Below, piece by piece: positions 1-8,900 of a stretch of 64,000 bases of DNA. How positions within the stretch are numbered: the stretch's first letter is position 1; every line of letters starts with the position of its first letter. A program made the position numbers and the translations under genes. The notes under the pieces were generated by a model. That model searched no databases. It was not told where the DNA came from and saw only the letters and a program-made list of their open reading frames with translations. Origin of the DNA: an uncultured Clostridia bacterium (GTDB lineage Bacteria > Bacillota > Clostridia > Oscillospirales > Acutalibacteraceae); assembly GCA_947305745.1 (NCBI GenBank), contig CAMZEH010000001.1, positions 1 through 64,000 of the forward strand, in the 5' to 3' direction.

Positions 1-90
1 TAACCCTGTCAACACTTTTTTTCAAAAAATTTTCGGTTTTACCCTTTGCATAAATTAAATGCCGAGCAAAACCGATTAAACATTCATTTT

Positions 91-2664
91 TTATAAGATT
101 TTTGCTATTTCCGACACTATAACACTTGTCTTAGCGTCGGTTCCACATGTGGCCACTTTCTTATTGCCGCCACCTTTGCCGTTAATTTTTGGCATAATTT
201 CTTTTAAAATTTCGTTAGCTTGCACTTTTGCAACCAAACTATCTGGCACGGCAATTATAACTTGCTTTTTATCGGCACCAACTATTCCGACCAGCATTTT
301 CCCGAGTTTATCCGAAAGTTTGCCAATTTCAGAAGACGTCTTTTTGCCGCCCTCAAAAATTTCAATATAGCCGCAATCGGGCGTGTTTTGGGCGTTTAAC
401 GGCTTAATATCGCTTTCTGAAATGGGTTTCGCCTCTTCTTTTTTATGTGGTTTTGCGGAGATTTCCTTTCGAATTTTTTCAAGAGCCATTTCGGGCTTGA
501 CTTTGAGAAATTTGGCGATTTGGTTCAAATCGTTAATTTTTTTGCGGACATATTCATTGGCATCGTCGCCTGTGGTGGCCGTGATGCGCTTAATCCCCTT
601 GCCAATGCCTTCTTCACTGAGAATTACAAAAGAACCGATATTACCCGTTTTTTCGGTATGTATACCTCCGCAAAGCTCTTTGGAAACATCTCCAAAACTT
701 ACTACCCTGACGTTTTCGCCATATTTGCTCTCGAAAAGCGCCATGGCTCCGCTTTGAATTGCGTCTTGAACGTTCATTATTTCTACTTTTCGGTCAATAT
801 TTTTGCGTATATTACTGTTTACAATTTGCTCAATTTTAGCGATTTCTTCGTCTGTTATCGTGCCATCATAGTTGAAGTCAAAGCGGAGTTTATCAGGTTC
901 AACTTTCGAACCTGCTTGATGTAAATTCTTGCCGTAAAGCTGTTGGAGTGCGCTCTGGAGCAAATGCACCGACGTATGATTATTCGATATTTTTAGGCGC
1001 CTTACCTCGTCCACGTCGCACTCAACCTGATTATTAACCGCTAAGACTCCCGACACAACATTTCCGAAATGAATGAAAATACCTTCGGACGTCTTTTGTA
1101 CATCGCTCACTTCAAATTCTGCGTTTTCGGTTTTTATAATTCCCGTATCGGCACACTGTCCGCCTGATTCCGCATAAAACACGCTATCCGAAAGAACCAG
1201 AATCGCGTCCTCGCCTTCTTCGGCGGTATCACAATCTTTTTCGTCTTTTATGATTTTAACAATTTCGGCCTCACATGTTGAAGAGTTGTAGCCGAAAAAT
1301 TTCGTTGCTCTGCATTTGGATAGAATTCCCGCCAAATCTTTAATTATCGTCTTGCCCGACGCTTTTCCTATATTACGGGATTTCGATTTATGCTCCTCGA
1401 GTTTGACATTGAACCCTTCTTCGTCAAGCTCCATTTGATTTTCTTCGGCGTAAACTTTTATTATATCTATCGGCAATCCGTAGGTCGTTACCAAATCAAA
1501 AGCGTCTTCCGCTGAGATTTTATCCGACAAATTCTTTATCGCCGCAAGTCTTTCAAGTCCGCTCGTTAAGACTTTTTCAAATTGATCATGTTCTTTTTTG
1601 AATTCTTCAATTATATAAGCTTTATTCGCCTCAAACTTTGCAAAAATATTTTTATAGTTTTCAAGAATAAACTCTATGACCGCTGAAAAATCAAAATTTT
1701 TGATGCCGAATTTTCCCGTAACCATCATGCAGCGGCGAATGAGTTTGCGCGGAATATAGCCTCTGCCTTCGTTCGAAGGCGCAACTTTTTCCGAGAGTAT
1801 CAAACATACCGTGCGCAAATGATCCGTCATAATTAAAACATCACGTTCGGGGATTTTATTTTCTCCGAGGAGACTTTCTATTTTCGCTTTAATCGGTGCA
1901 AGAAGGTCGGTTTCGTAGACGGATCTATATCCGCCCAGAACCATCGCCAAACGCTCAAGACCTGCACCTGTATCGACGCTCGTGAAACTGAGTTTGCTGA
2001 AGCTTCCGTCCGCGTTCTTATTAAACTGCATGAATACGCCCGCGTTCCATATTTCGATATAACGCTTTTTGGTATCGAACTCCTTGCCAGGCGCATAAGC
2101 TTCGCCCTCGCCCGTATCGAAAAATATTTCCGTACACGGCCCGCATGGGCCTGTTTCAGCCGTAGGGCCCCAAAAGTTATCTTCTTTTCCGCATTTTACT
2201 ATATGACTCTCGGGCATACCGACTTTTTTCCAGTATTCATAAGCCTCGTCATCGCAAGGAATTCCGAGCTCTTCATCGCCGGAAAAAACCGTTACATATA
2301 ATTTTTCTTGCGGAATGTTTAGCCGCTCGGTCAAAAACTCAAACGCGAGCGCTATTGCTTTTTCTTTAAAATAATTATTTATCGACCAGCTTCCGAGCAT
2401 TTGAAAGCTCGTCAAATGATGTTTATCGCCTATCGAATCAATATCAATCGTCCTTATGCACGGCTGAATATCGCAAAGCCTCGGATACGGCGGTTTTTCG
2501 ACTCCCGTGAAATAATTCTTTATCGGCGCCATTCCTGAGTTGATAAAAAGCAATGTAGGGTCGTTCTTGGGTATTATTGATGAATCCGTGATCTCCATAT
2601 GATCTTTTTCTTTAAAGAACGAAAGAAATTTATTTTTAATTTCAATCGATGAAAGTTTTTCCAT
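91..2664 (-). CDS. alaS: alanine--tRNA ligase
   Basis: Charges tRNA-Ala in the cytoplasm and edits mischarged Ser/Gly. The 857 residues show an N-terminal class II aminoacylation domain (NDPTLLFINSGMAPIK near residue 35; FQMLGSWSINNYFK near 105), an editing domain with the metal-binding HTSVH near 565-570 and CGGIH near 670, and a C-Ala region ending in a GGGNKK stretch. Length is close to the usual ~875. The ATG at 2664 follows a good AGGAG site. The catalytic motif reads QMLGSWSINNYF where most bacterial enzymes have EMLGNFSFGDYF, so this is a divergent AlaRS, but all editing ligands are present. It is monocistronic here and no T-box leader was seen upstream. The function is near certain. 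Confidence 0.96.
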   Translation of the reverse strand: MEKLSSIEIKNKFLSFFKEKDHMEITDSSIIPKNDPTLLFINSGMAPIKNYFTGVEKPPYPRLCDIQPCIRTIDIDSIGDKHHLTSFQMLGSWSINNYFKEKAIALAFEFLTERLNIPQEKLYVTVFSGDEELGIPCDDEAYEYWKKVGMPESHIVKCGKEDNFWGPTAETGPCGPCTEIFFDTGEGEAYAPGKEFDTKKRYIEIWNAGVFMQFNKNADGSFSKLSFTSVDTGAGLERLAMVLGGYRSVYETDLLAPIKAKIESLLGENKIPERDVLIMTDHLRTVCLILSEKVAPSNEGRGYIPRKLIRRCMMVTGKFGIKNFDFSAVIEFILENYKNIFAKFEANKAYIIEEFKKEHDQFEKVLTSGLERLAAIKNLSDKISAEDAFDLVTTYGLPIDIIKVYAEENQMELDEEGFNVKLEEHKSKSRNIGKASGKTIIKDLAGILSKCRATKFFGYNSSTCEAEIVKIIKDEKDCDTAEEGEDAILVLSDSVFYAESGGQCADTGIIKTENAEFEVSDVQKTSEGIFIHFGNVVSGVLAVNNQVECDVDEVRRLKISNNHTSVHLLQSALQQLYGKNLHQAGSKVEPDKLRFDFNYDGTITDEEIAKIEQIVNSNIRKNIDRKVEIMNVQDAIQSGAMALFESKYGENVRVVSFGDVSKELCGGIHTEKTGNIGSFVILSEEGIGKGIKRITATTGDDANEYVRKKINDLNQIAKFLKVKPEMALEKIRKEISAKPHKKEEAKPISESDIKPLNAQNTPDCGYIEIFEGGKKTSSEIGKLSDKLGKMLVGIVGADKKQVIIAVPDSLVAKVQANEILKEIMPKINGKGGGNKKVATCGTDAKTSVIVSEIAKIL

Positions 2665-2790
2665 TTGTTTTCTCCTTATTTTTTAAAAGTATCATCTTTT
2701 TATTATAGAATTTAATGGTTTATAAATCAAGCGTAAGAGTAAGTTTAAAAATTAAACAAAATATTTAATAATATAAACTTAAAAAATATA

Positions 2791-2819
2791 TTGATAATAA
2801 TATTTATATGTAATATAAT
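2791..2819 (+). promoter_or_regulatory. sigma-A type promoter of the 2853 gene
   Basis: TTGATA at 2791-2796 and TATAAT at 2814-2819 are separated by 17 bases in an AT-rich stretch, ahead of the start codon at 2853. The match is close to consensus, and this gene has no other candidate promoter. Start-site mapping is lacking. Confidence 0.6.
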
Positions 2820-2852
2820 GAAAAAAACTTATAAGCGAACGGAGTAGTTATA

Positions 2853-3401
2853 ATGGGTAAATTAAGTAACCAATATGGATCTATGGCAATCAAACTGGGT
2901 ATCAAACGAGTGGGGGCCACGAAAACAAGGGAAATGGGCGATTACTTTAAAGAAATCACTTTATTTGCCAAAACAATAGAAAATTTAGCTTCATCAATTA
3001 AAAATGACGGCCTCGCTAAAACAGCAAGGCAGTATAAAATAGCAATGAAAAAAATTTATGGTGAATATCAAAAAACAGTCAAAAACGTTGCGCCCGGCGC
3101 TGAAATAGTAGATAGTGGAACTACATGCCGCAGAAATATGGCAGCCCTGGCCGTTAATCTTGCGCAAACTGTTCGTGACCAAGCACAAAATATGCTTGAG
3201 CTTTATAATATGGCTTACAATTTTTCCTCTATACTAAATGGTAGCACTATCTCTGATATAAATTGTAAGCTTGAGGCAATACCCTCTGTACAGGTGAATT
3301 TTAATAACCTAATAATTAATAAACAACAGGTAAAAAATTTACTCAGCCGTCAAATTAATATGAACCCGCCGAAATATACACCCCCGCCTGTACATTATTA
3401 A
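2853..3401 (+). CDS. orphan alpha-helical protein, unknown function
   Basis: I do not recognise this 182-residue protein. It has no signal peptide or membrane segment. Residues ~20-115 look helical and possibly coiled-coil, rich in Lys, Ala and Gln. The C-terminus is proline-rich (NPPKYTPPPVHY). There are two Cys. It stands alone between alaS and a convergent gene, with its own near-consensus promoter and a terminator starting 10 bases after the stop. That layout is shared by several accessory genes in this window. The ATG at 2853 follows an ACGGAG ribosome site. It is probably lineage-specific; function cannot be assigned. Confidence 0.75.
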   Translation: MGKLSNQYGSMAIKLGIKRVGATKTREMGDYFKEITLFAKTIENLASSIKNDGLAKTARQYKIAMKKIYGEYQKTVKNVAPGAEIVDSGTTCRRNMAALAVNLAQTVRDQAQNMLELYNMAYNFSSILNGSTISDINCKLEAIPSVQVNFNNLIINKQQVKNLLSRQINMNPPKYTPPPVHY

Positions 3402-3410
3402 AGGAATTAA

Positions 3411-3436
3411 AAGCTGCATTCATTGCAGCTTTTTTC
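3411..3436. terminator. bidirectional hairpin terminator
   Basis: An 8-bp perfect stem, AAGCTGCA/TGCAGCTT with loop TTCAT, is followed by a T run on the plus strand and preceded by an A run. It sits 10 bases after the 2853 gene and just after the end of the minus-strand gene at 3446, so it likely serves both. Confidence 0.8.
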
Positions 3437-3445
3437 TATATTGCT

Positions 3446-4279
3446 TTATTCTGTTGTAGTTGCGCTTCGCCTACAACCGCATGAAGTTTGATTATTATCG
3501 TCTGTCGTTCTGGGCGGGAAAAATTCTTCCGTCGGGAATTCTATGCGGCTAAAGAGGTCGCAAGGATTATCCGTGGAAGTCACGCATTCTTTGCGCGGAA
3601 CACAGAAATCATATGCGGGAATTCTCATCTGCACATTGCGTTCAATCTGCACGATACTGAAAACTCCCAAGCTGACCGCAACAGTCTTAGCGACGTTATT
3701 CGAGCGAACAAATTCACCGCCAAAACGTCTGCAGATAGCATCAGGAACTCTACACTGCTGCTGGCGACAGCAATCGTTCGGGCTACAAAGTTTCGCCGAT
3801 AGCGCAACGGGATCCGCCACTTGAACCGTAGCTTTCGGCAAGTTGCCCGTTACTGCGTTTTGGAAATCCGAATCGCCGGCAGTATAATCTGAACTGAAAA
3901 TCTTTACACTGCCTTCGCTTCCATAAAGAACTACTTTTTTATTATAAACCGAAAGCCCGCTAACCTGCGCAGGCATTACGTTTGGTGCGATGAATGCCTC
4001 CAGATTGACTTCAAAAAAGTATGTTATATCAACCGTATAATAGCCTCTCCTAAAAGGTATCGCTTCAAGGTCGATGTACGTCGTTATTACGCTGACGTTT
4101 CTCACTCTGACGCTCGTGGACTGGTCAATTACGTTCTGTGCCGATTCGCTGAAATTAACGCGCAAATTCTCCAAACAATCTTTATCCGCGCATGAATCGT
4201 AAACTCTGTATGCATCTATGCAGACAGATTCTTTAAACTGGTTATCTTGGCAAGAGAATGAAGAAAAATTCTCCGTCAT
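3446..4279 (-). CDS. conserved Cys-rich protein, possibly spore-coat related
   Basis: This 277-residue protein has no signal peptide. It carries scattered Cys motifs: SCADKDCLENLRV near residue 30, CSPNDCCRQQQC near 165, and CGCRR near the C-terminus. The middle is beta-rich (alternating V, T, I and Y from ~55 to 120). The CIDAYRVYDSC...DKDCLEDL style resembles conserved hypothetical proteins I associate with spore-forming Clostridia, but I cannot name a domain. A spore-coat role is inference only, from Cys content and the sporulation genes elsewhere. The ATG at 4279 was chosen because GGGGGGA lies 7 bases upstream; an upstream in-frame start at 4312 has no such site. Confidence 0.7.
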   Translation of the reverse strand: MTENFSSFSCQDNQFKESVCIDAYRVYDSCADKDCLENLRVNFSESAQNVIDQSTSVRVRNVSVITTYIDLEAIPFRRGYYTVDITYFFEVNLEAFIAPNVMPAQVSGLSVYNKKVVLYGSEGSVKIFSSDYTAGDSDFQNAVTGNLPKATVQVADPVALSAKLCSPNDCCRQQQCRVPDAICRRFGGEFVRSNNVAKTVAVSLGVFSIVQIERNVQMRIPAYDFCVPRKECVTSTDNPCDLFSRIEFPTEEFFPPRTTDDNNQTSCGCRRSATTTE

Positions 4280-4396
4280 AAAAAATCCCCCCATGGTATG
4301 ATTATCGGACATAGGTCGATGTCAACCTAAAGCTCCAAATTGAAATTTTGATTTTCAAAATCATACTATGAGAGAATTTTTATTTGTGTTACCGAT

Positions 4397-6793
4397 TTAC
4401 GAAAGCTTGGTCAAATTCGCATAATTTGCAAGTAATTTTTTATTTCCTACGGTATCAAAATTGATGTCGAGCATGCTATCGCCCGCAACGGGGGTTACAC
4501 CGGCTATCGTTCCGATTCCAAAAACAGCGTGGCTGACTTTATCATTAACTTGAAAATCCACTTTCGGTTTTGAGCTATCTGAGCCACCCGCAACTTGTCC
4601 GAAATGGTGTGCCGCAACAACCGAACGCGCCCTCATTTCTTGAGCCGAATGCGGAATTTCTTCGCCTTCGTCAAGGGTTTTCCAATCTCTTGATTTTGTC
4701 TTTTCAAGAAGTTCATCGGGAATTTCTCCCAGAAATCTTGATGGATGGTTATGCGACGTGCTTCCAAAAAGCATCCTGCTGCCTGAATTAAGAATATACA
4801 AATTTCTTCGAGAACGCGTAATTCCGACGTATGCAAGCCTGCGTTCTTCCTCGATTTCATCGTTACTGTTCATCGACTGCATGCCGGGGAAAATGCCTTC
4901 TTCAAAACCGGGTATAAACACCGTCGGGAACTCAAGGCCTTTGGCGGAGTGGAGCGTCATCATCACGACAGCATCTGCGTTTTCGTCGTAATTATCCACG
5001 TCGGAGATCAACGTAACTTCTTCCAAAAAGCCCGCGAGCGTTGCATTCTCGCCATTTTCTTCTTCGTATTTTATTATATTGCTCATGAGCTCTTTTACGT
5101 TCTCAATACGCGCCTCCGCGCCGTCACGTTCGGCTTTAAGATACGCTATATACTCGGTTCTTTCCAGAAGGGTTTCATATATATCCCTGAGAGTTACGCC
5201 GGGGGTATTCGCGTATTCAATCATACCATCAATGAGGTCCGCAAACATTCTAAGTTTCATCGAAACCCTTTGAAGACCTTCAAAACGATCGCAATTTCTT
5301 ATCACGTCAAGAAGGCTCATACCTGTTTCTTCTGCAAGTTCAGCGGCCTGAGTAACGGTGCGATCGCCTATCGACCTACGGGGCTGATTAATTATTCTTC
5401 TGAGCCTGATTTCATCCAGCGGGTTATTTATAACGCTCAGATAGGCGATCATATCCTTGACTTCTCTGCGCTCATAGAAACGCAGTCCACCCAAAATTCT
5501 ATACGGAATATTACGTTTCATAAAAACTTTTTCGATTACGTTTGATTGCGAGTTCATTCTATACAAAATGGCAAAATCGCTGTAATCCGCACCTTTTGCA
5601 ACCGCATCTTGAATCGCTTCGGCAATATAATTTGCCTCGTCATATTCACTGTACGCCGTATGGACTTTAATTTTATCGCCTGTTTCGTTTTCCGTCCAGA
5701 GAGTCTTGCCTTTACGGCCGGAATTATTGTTTATAACGGCGTTTGCCGCGCTTAAAATATTCTTCGTCGAGCGGTAATTTTGCTCCAGCCTGATAACCTT
5801 TGCGCCGGGGAAATTACTTTCGAAATTTATGATATTTTCTATCGTTGCGCCGCGGAATTTATAAATACTTTGGTCGTCATCTCCCACAACACAAAGATTA
5901 CGCGTACCTCTTGCCAAAAGGTCAATCAGAACGTACTGCGCATAGTTGGTGTCTTGGTACTCATCGACCATGATATATTTGAATTTCGAATGATATTTTT
6001 CAAGCACATCGGGACAGGACTTGAAAAGCTTAATAACATTAAATATCAAATCGTCAAAGTCCATTGCATCGGACTCCGCAAGCTTTTTTTGGTACATATC
6101 GTAAATTTCGGAAATCTTGGCGAGCCTAAAATCTCCCATTGCCGATTTTTTATATCCATCATTGTCTATGAGCTGATCTTTCGCGCGCGAGATTTCATAT
6201 CTTGCGCTCTTAACGGGGAGCATCTTATCGTCTATATTCAGGTTCTTTTGGCACTCTTTTATAAGCCGTTTTGAATCATCGTCATCATATACCACAAAGT
6301 GATTGCTGTGCCCGATTCTATCGGCGTGCGCCCTCAAAATACGCACGCAAAGCGAGTGAAACGTCGATGCCCAAACGTCTTTTCCGCACTCTCCGAACGC
6401 TGCCATGAGCCTATTTTTAAGCTCGTTTGCCGCTTTATTTGTAAATGTGATTGCAAGAATATTCCACGGGTTTACTTTATTATGTGCGACGATTTCCACT
6501 ACATCATCAGCGCTCCCGCCTTTGTCGACAGTGCTTTCCAGCTGTGCTATCACATCTTCGGTAACGTTTTCGGGCATGTCGTCGCTAAAATACGCGTCAC
6601 CGAACTTTATCATATTGACAATGCGGTTGACTATTACCGTCGTTTTTCCGCTGCCCGCTCCCGCCAAAACCATCAGCGGACCGCTGATATTAAACACCGC
6701 TTCACGCTGTCTATCGTTCATTCGCTCAAAACTTTTTTCGAGAAGCTTCTTTTTGAGTTCGGAATAATGCGTTTTTATGTTATTTTTTTTCAA
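4397..6793 (-). CDS. pcrA: ATP-dependent DNA helicase PcrA/UvrD family
   Basis: A 3'-5' superfamily 1 helicase acting in nucleotide-excision repair and at stalled replication. About 798 residues contain the Q motif (NDRQREAVF), Walker A AGAGSGKTT near residue 50, VDEYQDTN (Walker B/motif II) near 280, QNYRST (motif IV), TLHSAKGLEF (motif V) and VGITRSRRNLY (motif VI). The C-terminus ends in a Tudor-like module (VSHAVFGIGTI) used to bind RNA polymerase in PcrA. I place the start at TTG 6793, which has a GGCGGTG ribosome site; an in-frame start at 6829 is possible. The product is certain, the start less so. Confidence 0.95.
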   Translation of the reverse strand: MKKNNIKTHYSELKKKLLEKSFERMNDRQREAVFNISGPLMVLAGAGSGKTTVIVNRIVNMIKFGDAYFSDDMPENVTEDVIAQLESTVDKGGSADDVVEIVAHNKVNPWNILAITFTNKAANELKNRLMAAFGECGKDVWASTFHSLCVRILRAHADRIGHSNHFVVYDDDDSKRLIKECQKNLNIDDKMLPVKSARYEISRAKDQLIDNDGYKKSAMGDFRLAKISEIYDMYQKKLAESDAMDFDDLIFNVIKLFKSCPDVLEKYHSKFKYIMVDEYQDTNYAQYVLIDLLARGTRNLCVVGDDDQSIYKFRGATIENIINFESNFPGAKVIRLEQNYRSTKNILSAANAVINNNSGRKGKTLWTENETGDKIKVHTAYSEYDEANYIAEAIQDAVAKGADYSDFAILYRMNSQSNVIEKVFMKRNIPYRILGGLRFYERREVKDMIAYLSVINNPLDEIRLRRIINQPRRSIGDRTVTQAAELAEETGMSLLDVIRNCDRFEGLQRVSMKLRMFADLIDGMIEYANTPGVTLRDIYETLLERTEYIAYLKAERDGAEARIENVKELMSNIIKYEEENGENATLAGFLEEVTLISDVDNYDENADAVVMMTLHSAKGLEFPTVFIPGFEEGIFPGMQSMNSNDEIEEERRLAYVGITRSRRNLYILNSGSRMLFGSTSHNHPSRFLGEIPDELLEKTKSRDWKTLDEGEEIPHSAQEMRARSVVAAHHFGQVAGGSDSSKPKVDFQVNDKVSHAVFGIGTIAGVTPVAGDSMLDINFDTVGNKKLLANYANLTKLS

Positions 6794-6912
6794 TTTTTGC
6801 ACCGCCAAAATTTTTATTGCCGGCGTCAAATTTCTGCTGCGCGCGCCGACTAATATTTTATTTTCATGAATACTATTTTACATCATCAGAGCAAAAAAAT
6901 CAAATTCAAAAA

Positions 6913-7719
6913 CTAGCCGGAGAATTCTACCTCCGAGAGCGCGACTCTTTCGCGTACGGGCTCTTCATCGGGGCCTGCAAACTCCAAATCGAGCGTCTCG
7001 GAAAGCACTCCACGCGCCACAACGATAGCATCTTTACCGCCTGATTTAACAGTCGCCCCAACTTTTGGCATTCTGTTTAAGATATCCTTATAAACGCCCT
7101 GCTCATACTTGAGACAACACATGAGACGCCCGCACGAACCCGAGAGTTTCACAGGGTTGAGTGGCAATTGCTGATCTTTGGCCATTTTAATCGAAACCGA
7201 CTGAAAATCATTAAGAAAACCCGAACAACAAAATTCTTTCCCGCACGGCCCCAAACCGCCGAGCATCTTTGCTTCATCTCTTATCCCGACTTGCCTAAGT
7301 TCAATCCTTACCTTGAAATTATAAGCGAGATCTTTGACCAAATTTCTGAAATCCACTCTTGAGTCAGACACAAAATAAAATATAAGTTTGCCGCGGTCGA
7401 ATGTATATTCCGCGTCGATGAGTTTCATCTTGAGTTTATGATGCCAAACTTTTTCTTTGCAAACCTTTAAAGCTTTGATTTCCTCATTACGCTTAGCTTC
7501 CAGCGATTTCAAATCTTTTTCGGTCGCTTTTCTGATAATATAATATTCGGGCGTATCACCGCTGTTTTTGTGCATATCTTTTATTGTCAAAACAGTTCCG
7601 CATTCAAGCCCAAGTTTTGTCTCGGCTATGATTTTATCGCCTTTTGAAACAGAGTCATCCTTACAGCGATAATAGTAAATTTTCCCGACTTCGCGAAACC
7701 TTACGCCAATTATTTTCAT
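6913..7719 (-). CDS. ricT: RicT/YaaT, PSP1-domain regulator of RNA processing
   Basis: In Bacillus, RicT works with RicA and RicF as an iron-sulfur complex that directs RNase Y mRNA processing, competence and sporulation phosphorelay input. The 268 residues show the PSP1 core with the conserved cysteines GLGPCGKEFCCSGFL near residue 160 and SGSCGRLMCCLKYE near 200. It lies 9 bases after holB in the conserved darA-holB-ricT order. The ATG at 7719 follows GAGGTG. Partners ricA/ricF are not in the window. Confidence 0.93.
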   Translation of the reverse strand: MKIIGVRFREVGKIYYYRCKDDSVSKGDKIIAETKLGLECGTVLTIKDMHKNSGDTPEYYIIRKATEKDLKSLEAKRNEEIKALKVCKEKVWHHKLKMKLIDAEYTFDRGKLIFYFVSDSRVDFRNLVKDLAYNFKVRIELRQVGIRDEAKMLGGLGPCGKEFCCSGFLNDFQSVSIKMAKDQQLPLNPVKLSGSCGRLMCCLKYEQGVYKDILNRMPKVGATVKSGGKDAIVVARGVLSETLDLEFAGPDEEPVRERVALSEVEFSG

Positions 7720-7728
7720 TTTTTCACC

Positions 7729-8532
7729 TCATCTTATCAAAGCCGCCATAATACGGCATTTAAGTAGATTTATATTAATGTTATTTTCGAAAATTTTAAT
7801 CAAATCATGAAGTCCATCAATCATCTCAGTGCTTTCGTTTTGCGATAATTCCCCTCCTACCGACTCACGAATTAATTTATGCAAAATCATTTCCGTCAAA
7901 AGCTTTAGATAATTCCTGTCGTTCGGGGTCGCCGCAACGAGCCGCATAATATTTTCGGTATCGCCAAGCGCAGCAAATTTTGCAATGTCCCCCGCAAGTT
8001 TATTTATTTCTTCATTTCCCTGCGCGGTATCAAAATCAGTTTTGCCTGAATATATCTGACATCTCGAACGAATTGTCGGAAGCAATTTTGAAACGCTACT
8101 GCAAATCAATATGAAAATCACATTCCGAGGAGGTTCTTCCAAAATTTTTATAAACGCATTCTGAGCCTCGGCCGTCATAACCTCGGCGCTTTCTATGATA
8201 TAAAATTTTTGCCCGCCCTCCAAAGAAACTATATGCGCATCTTCTCTGATTTTTCGGATTTCATCGATTTTAATCGAGGAAAAAGCCTTTTCGGGTTTCA
8301 AAATTTTAACGTCGGTATGACTGCCGCTATTCATTTTGACGCAGTTACCACATTTTTCACATGGTTTTTTTGTTTTTGAGTCGCACAGCATCAATTTCGC
8401 CAAAAACAAAATATTTTCAATCGCTTTTTCGCAGTTCGTATCTTCGATTATGACGGCGTGCGGAAACGTCCCACGCTCGGCGGACATCATTAATTTATCG
8501 GTATATCCCTCTCGTTTCACGGTTTCAGACAT
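7729..8532 (-). CDS. holB: DNA polymerase III subunit delta'
   Basis: Clamp-loader delta' subunit that helps place the beta clamp on DNA. The 267-residue protein has the zinc module CEKCGNC near residue 60, the LEEPP motif near 130 and the SRC sensor 1 motif (TIRSRCQIY) near 155. A canonical Walker A is absent, as expected for delta'. It is somewhat short (usual 310-330), with the loss at the C-terminal oligomerisation domain. It starts 5 bases after darA, so the two are probably translationally coupled. Confidence 0.92.
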   Translation of the reverse strand: MSETVKREGYTDKLMMSAERGTFPHAVIIEDTNCEKAIENILFLAKLMLCDSKTKKPCEKCGNCVKMNSGSHTDVKILKPEKAFSSIKIDEIRKIREDAHIVSLEGGQKFYIIESAEVMTAEAQNAFIKILEEPPRNVIFILICSSVSKLLPTIRSRCQIYSGKTDFDTAQGNEEINKLAGDIAKFAALGDTENIMRLVAATPNDRNYLKLLTEMILHKLIRESVGGELSQNESTEMIDGLHDLIKIFENNININLLKCRIMAALIR

Positions 8533-8537
8533 AACTT

Positions 8538-8861
8538 TTATACCTTTTCAAATCTATCGACATCAAGAACGAAAATTATCGCTCCGCCGACGGTAACTTC
8601 AAACGGCATGCGTGACATAGCTTCAAAATATGTAGGCATAGTATTAGTAACGAGCTGCTTGCGCTTACTGCTGTACCTCGAAATGATATCTATAACCTTA
8701 TTCACCTTGTTATCCTCAATACCGATAATAAGCGTCGTGTTGCCCGACTTCAAAAATCCGCCCGTCGAAGCCATTTCCGTAACTTGAAAACTTTCTTCCG
8801 TCAAAGCGTCCATAACAACCGATGCATCGTCCTTGCTCATTATCGCCATAACTAATTTCAT
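8538..8861 (-). CDS. darA: cyclic-di-AMP receptor DarA (PII-like)
   Basis: A 107-residue PII-like trimeric protein that binds c-di-AMP; its downstream target is still unclear in the family. The diagnostic stretch STGGFLKSGNTTLIIGIED is present at residues 32-50, together with the N-terminal KLVMAIMSKDDA strand. It is full length. In Bacillus it lies between tmk and holB; here tmk is absent from the block and found at 48 kb, so the block has been rearranged. The ATG follows AGGAGTG. Confidence 0.94.
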   Translation of the reverse strand: MKLVMAIMSKDDASVVMDALTEESFQVTEMASTGGFLKSGNTTLIIGIEDNKVNKVIDIISRYSSKRKQLVTNTMPTYFEAMSRMPFEVTVGGAIIFVLDVDRFEKV

Positions 8862-8900
8862 AAGCTCACTCCTGATTTAAAATATATAATTTTATTAATC

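Noticed and set aside
2665..2852. Possible T-box leader for alaS
   Set aside because: No specifier stem or TGGNACCGCG antiterminator sequence was found on the minus strand; the same holds for trpS at 32160-32312.
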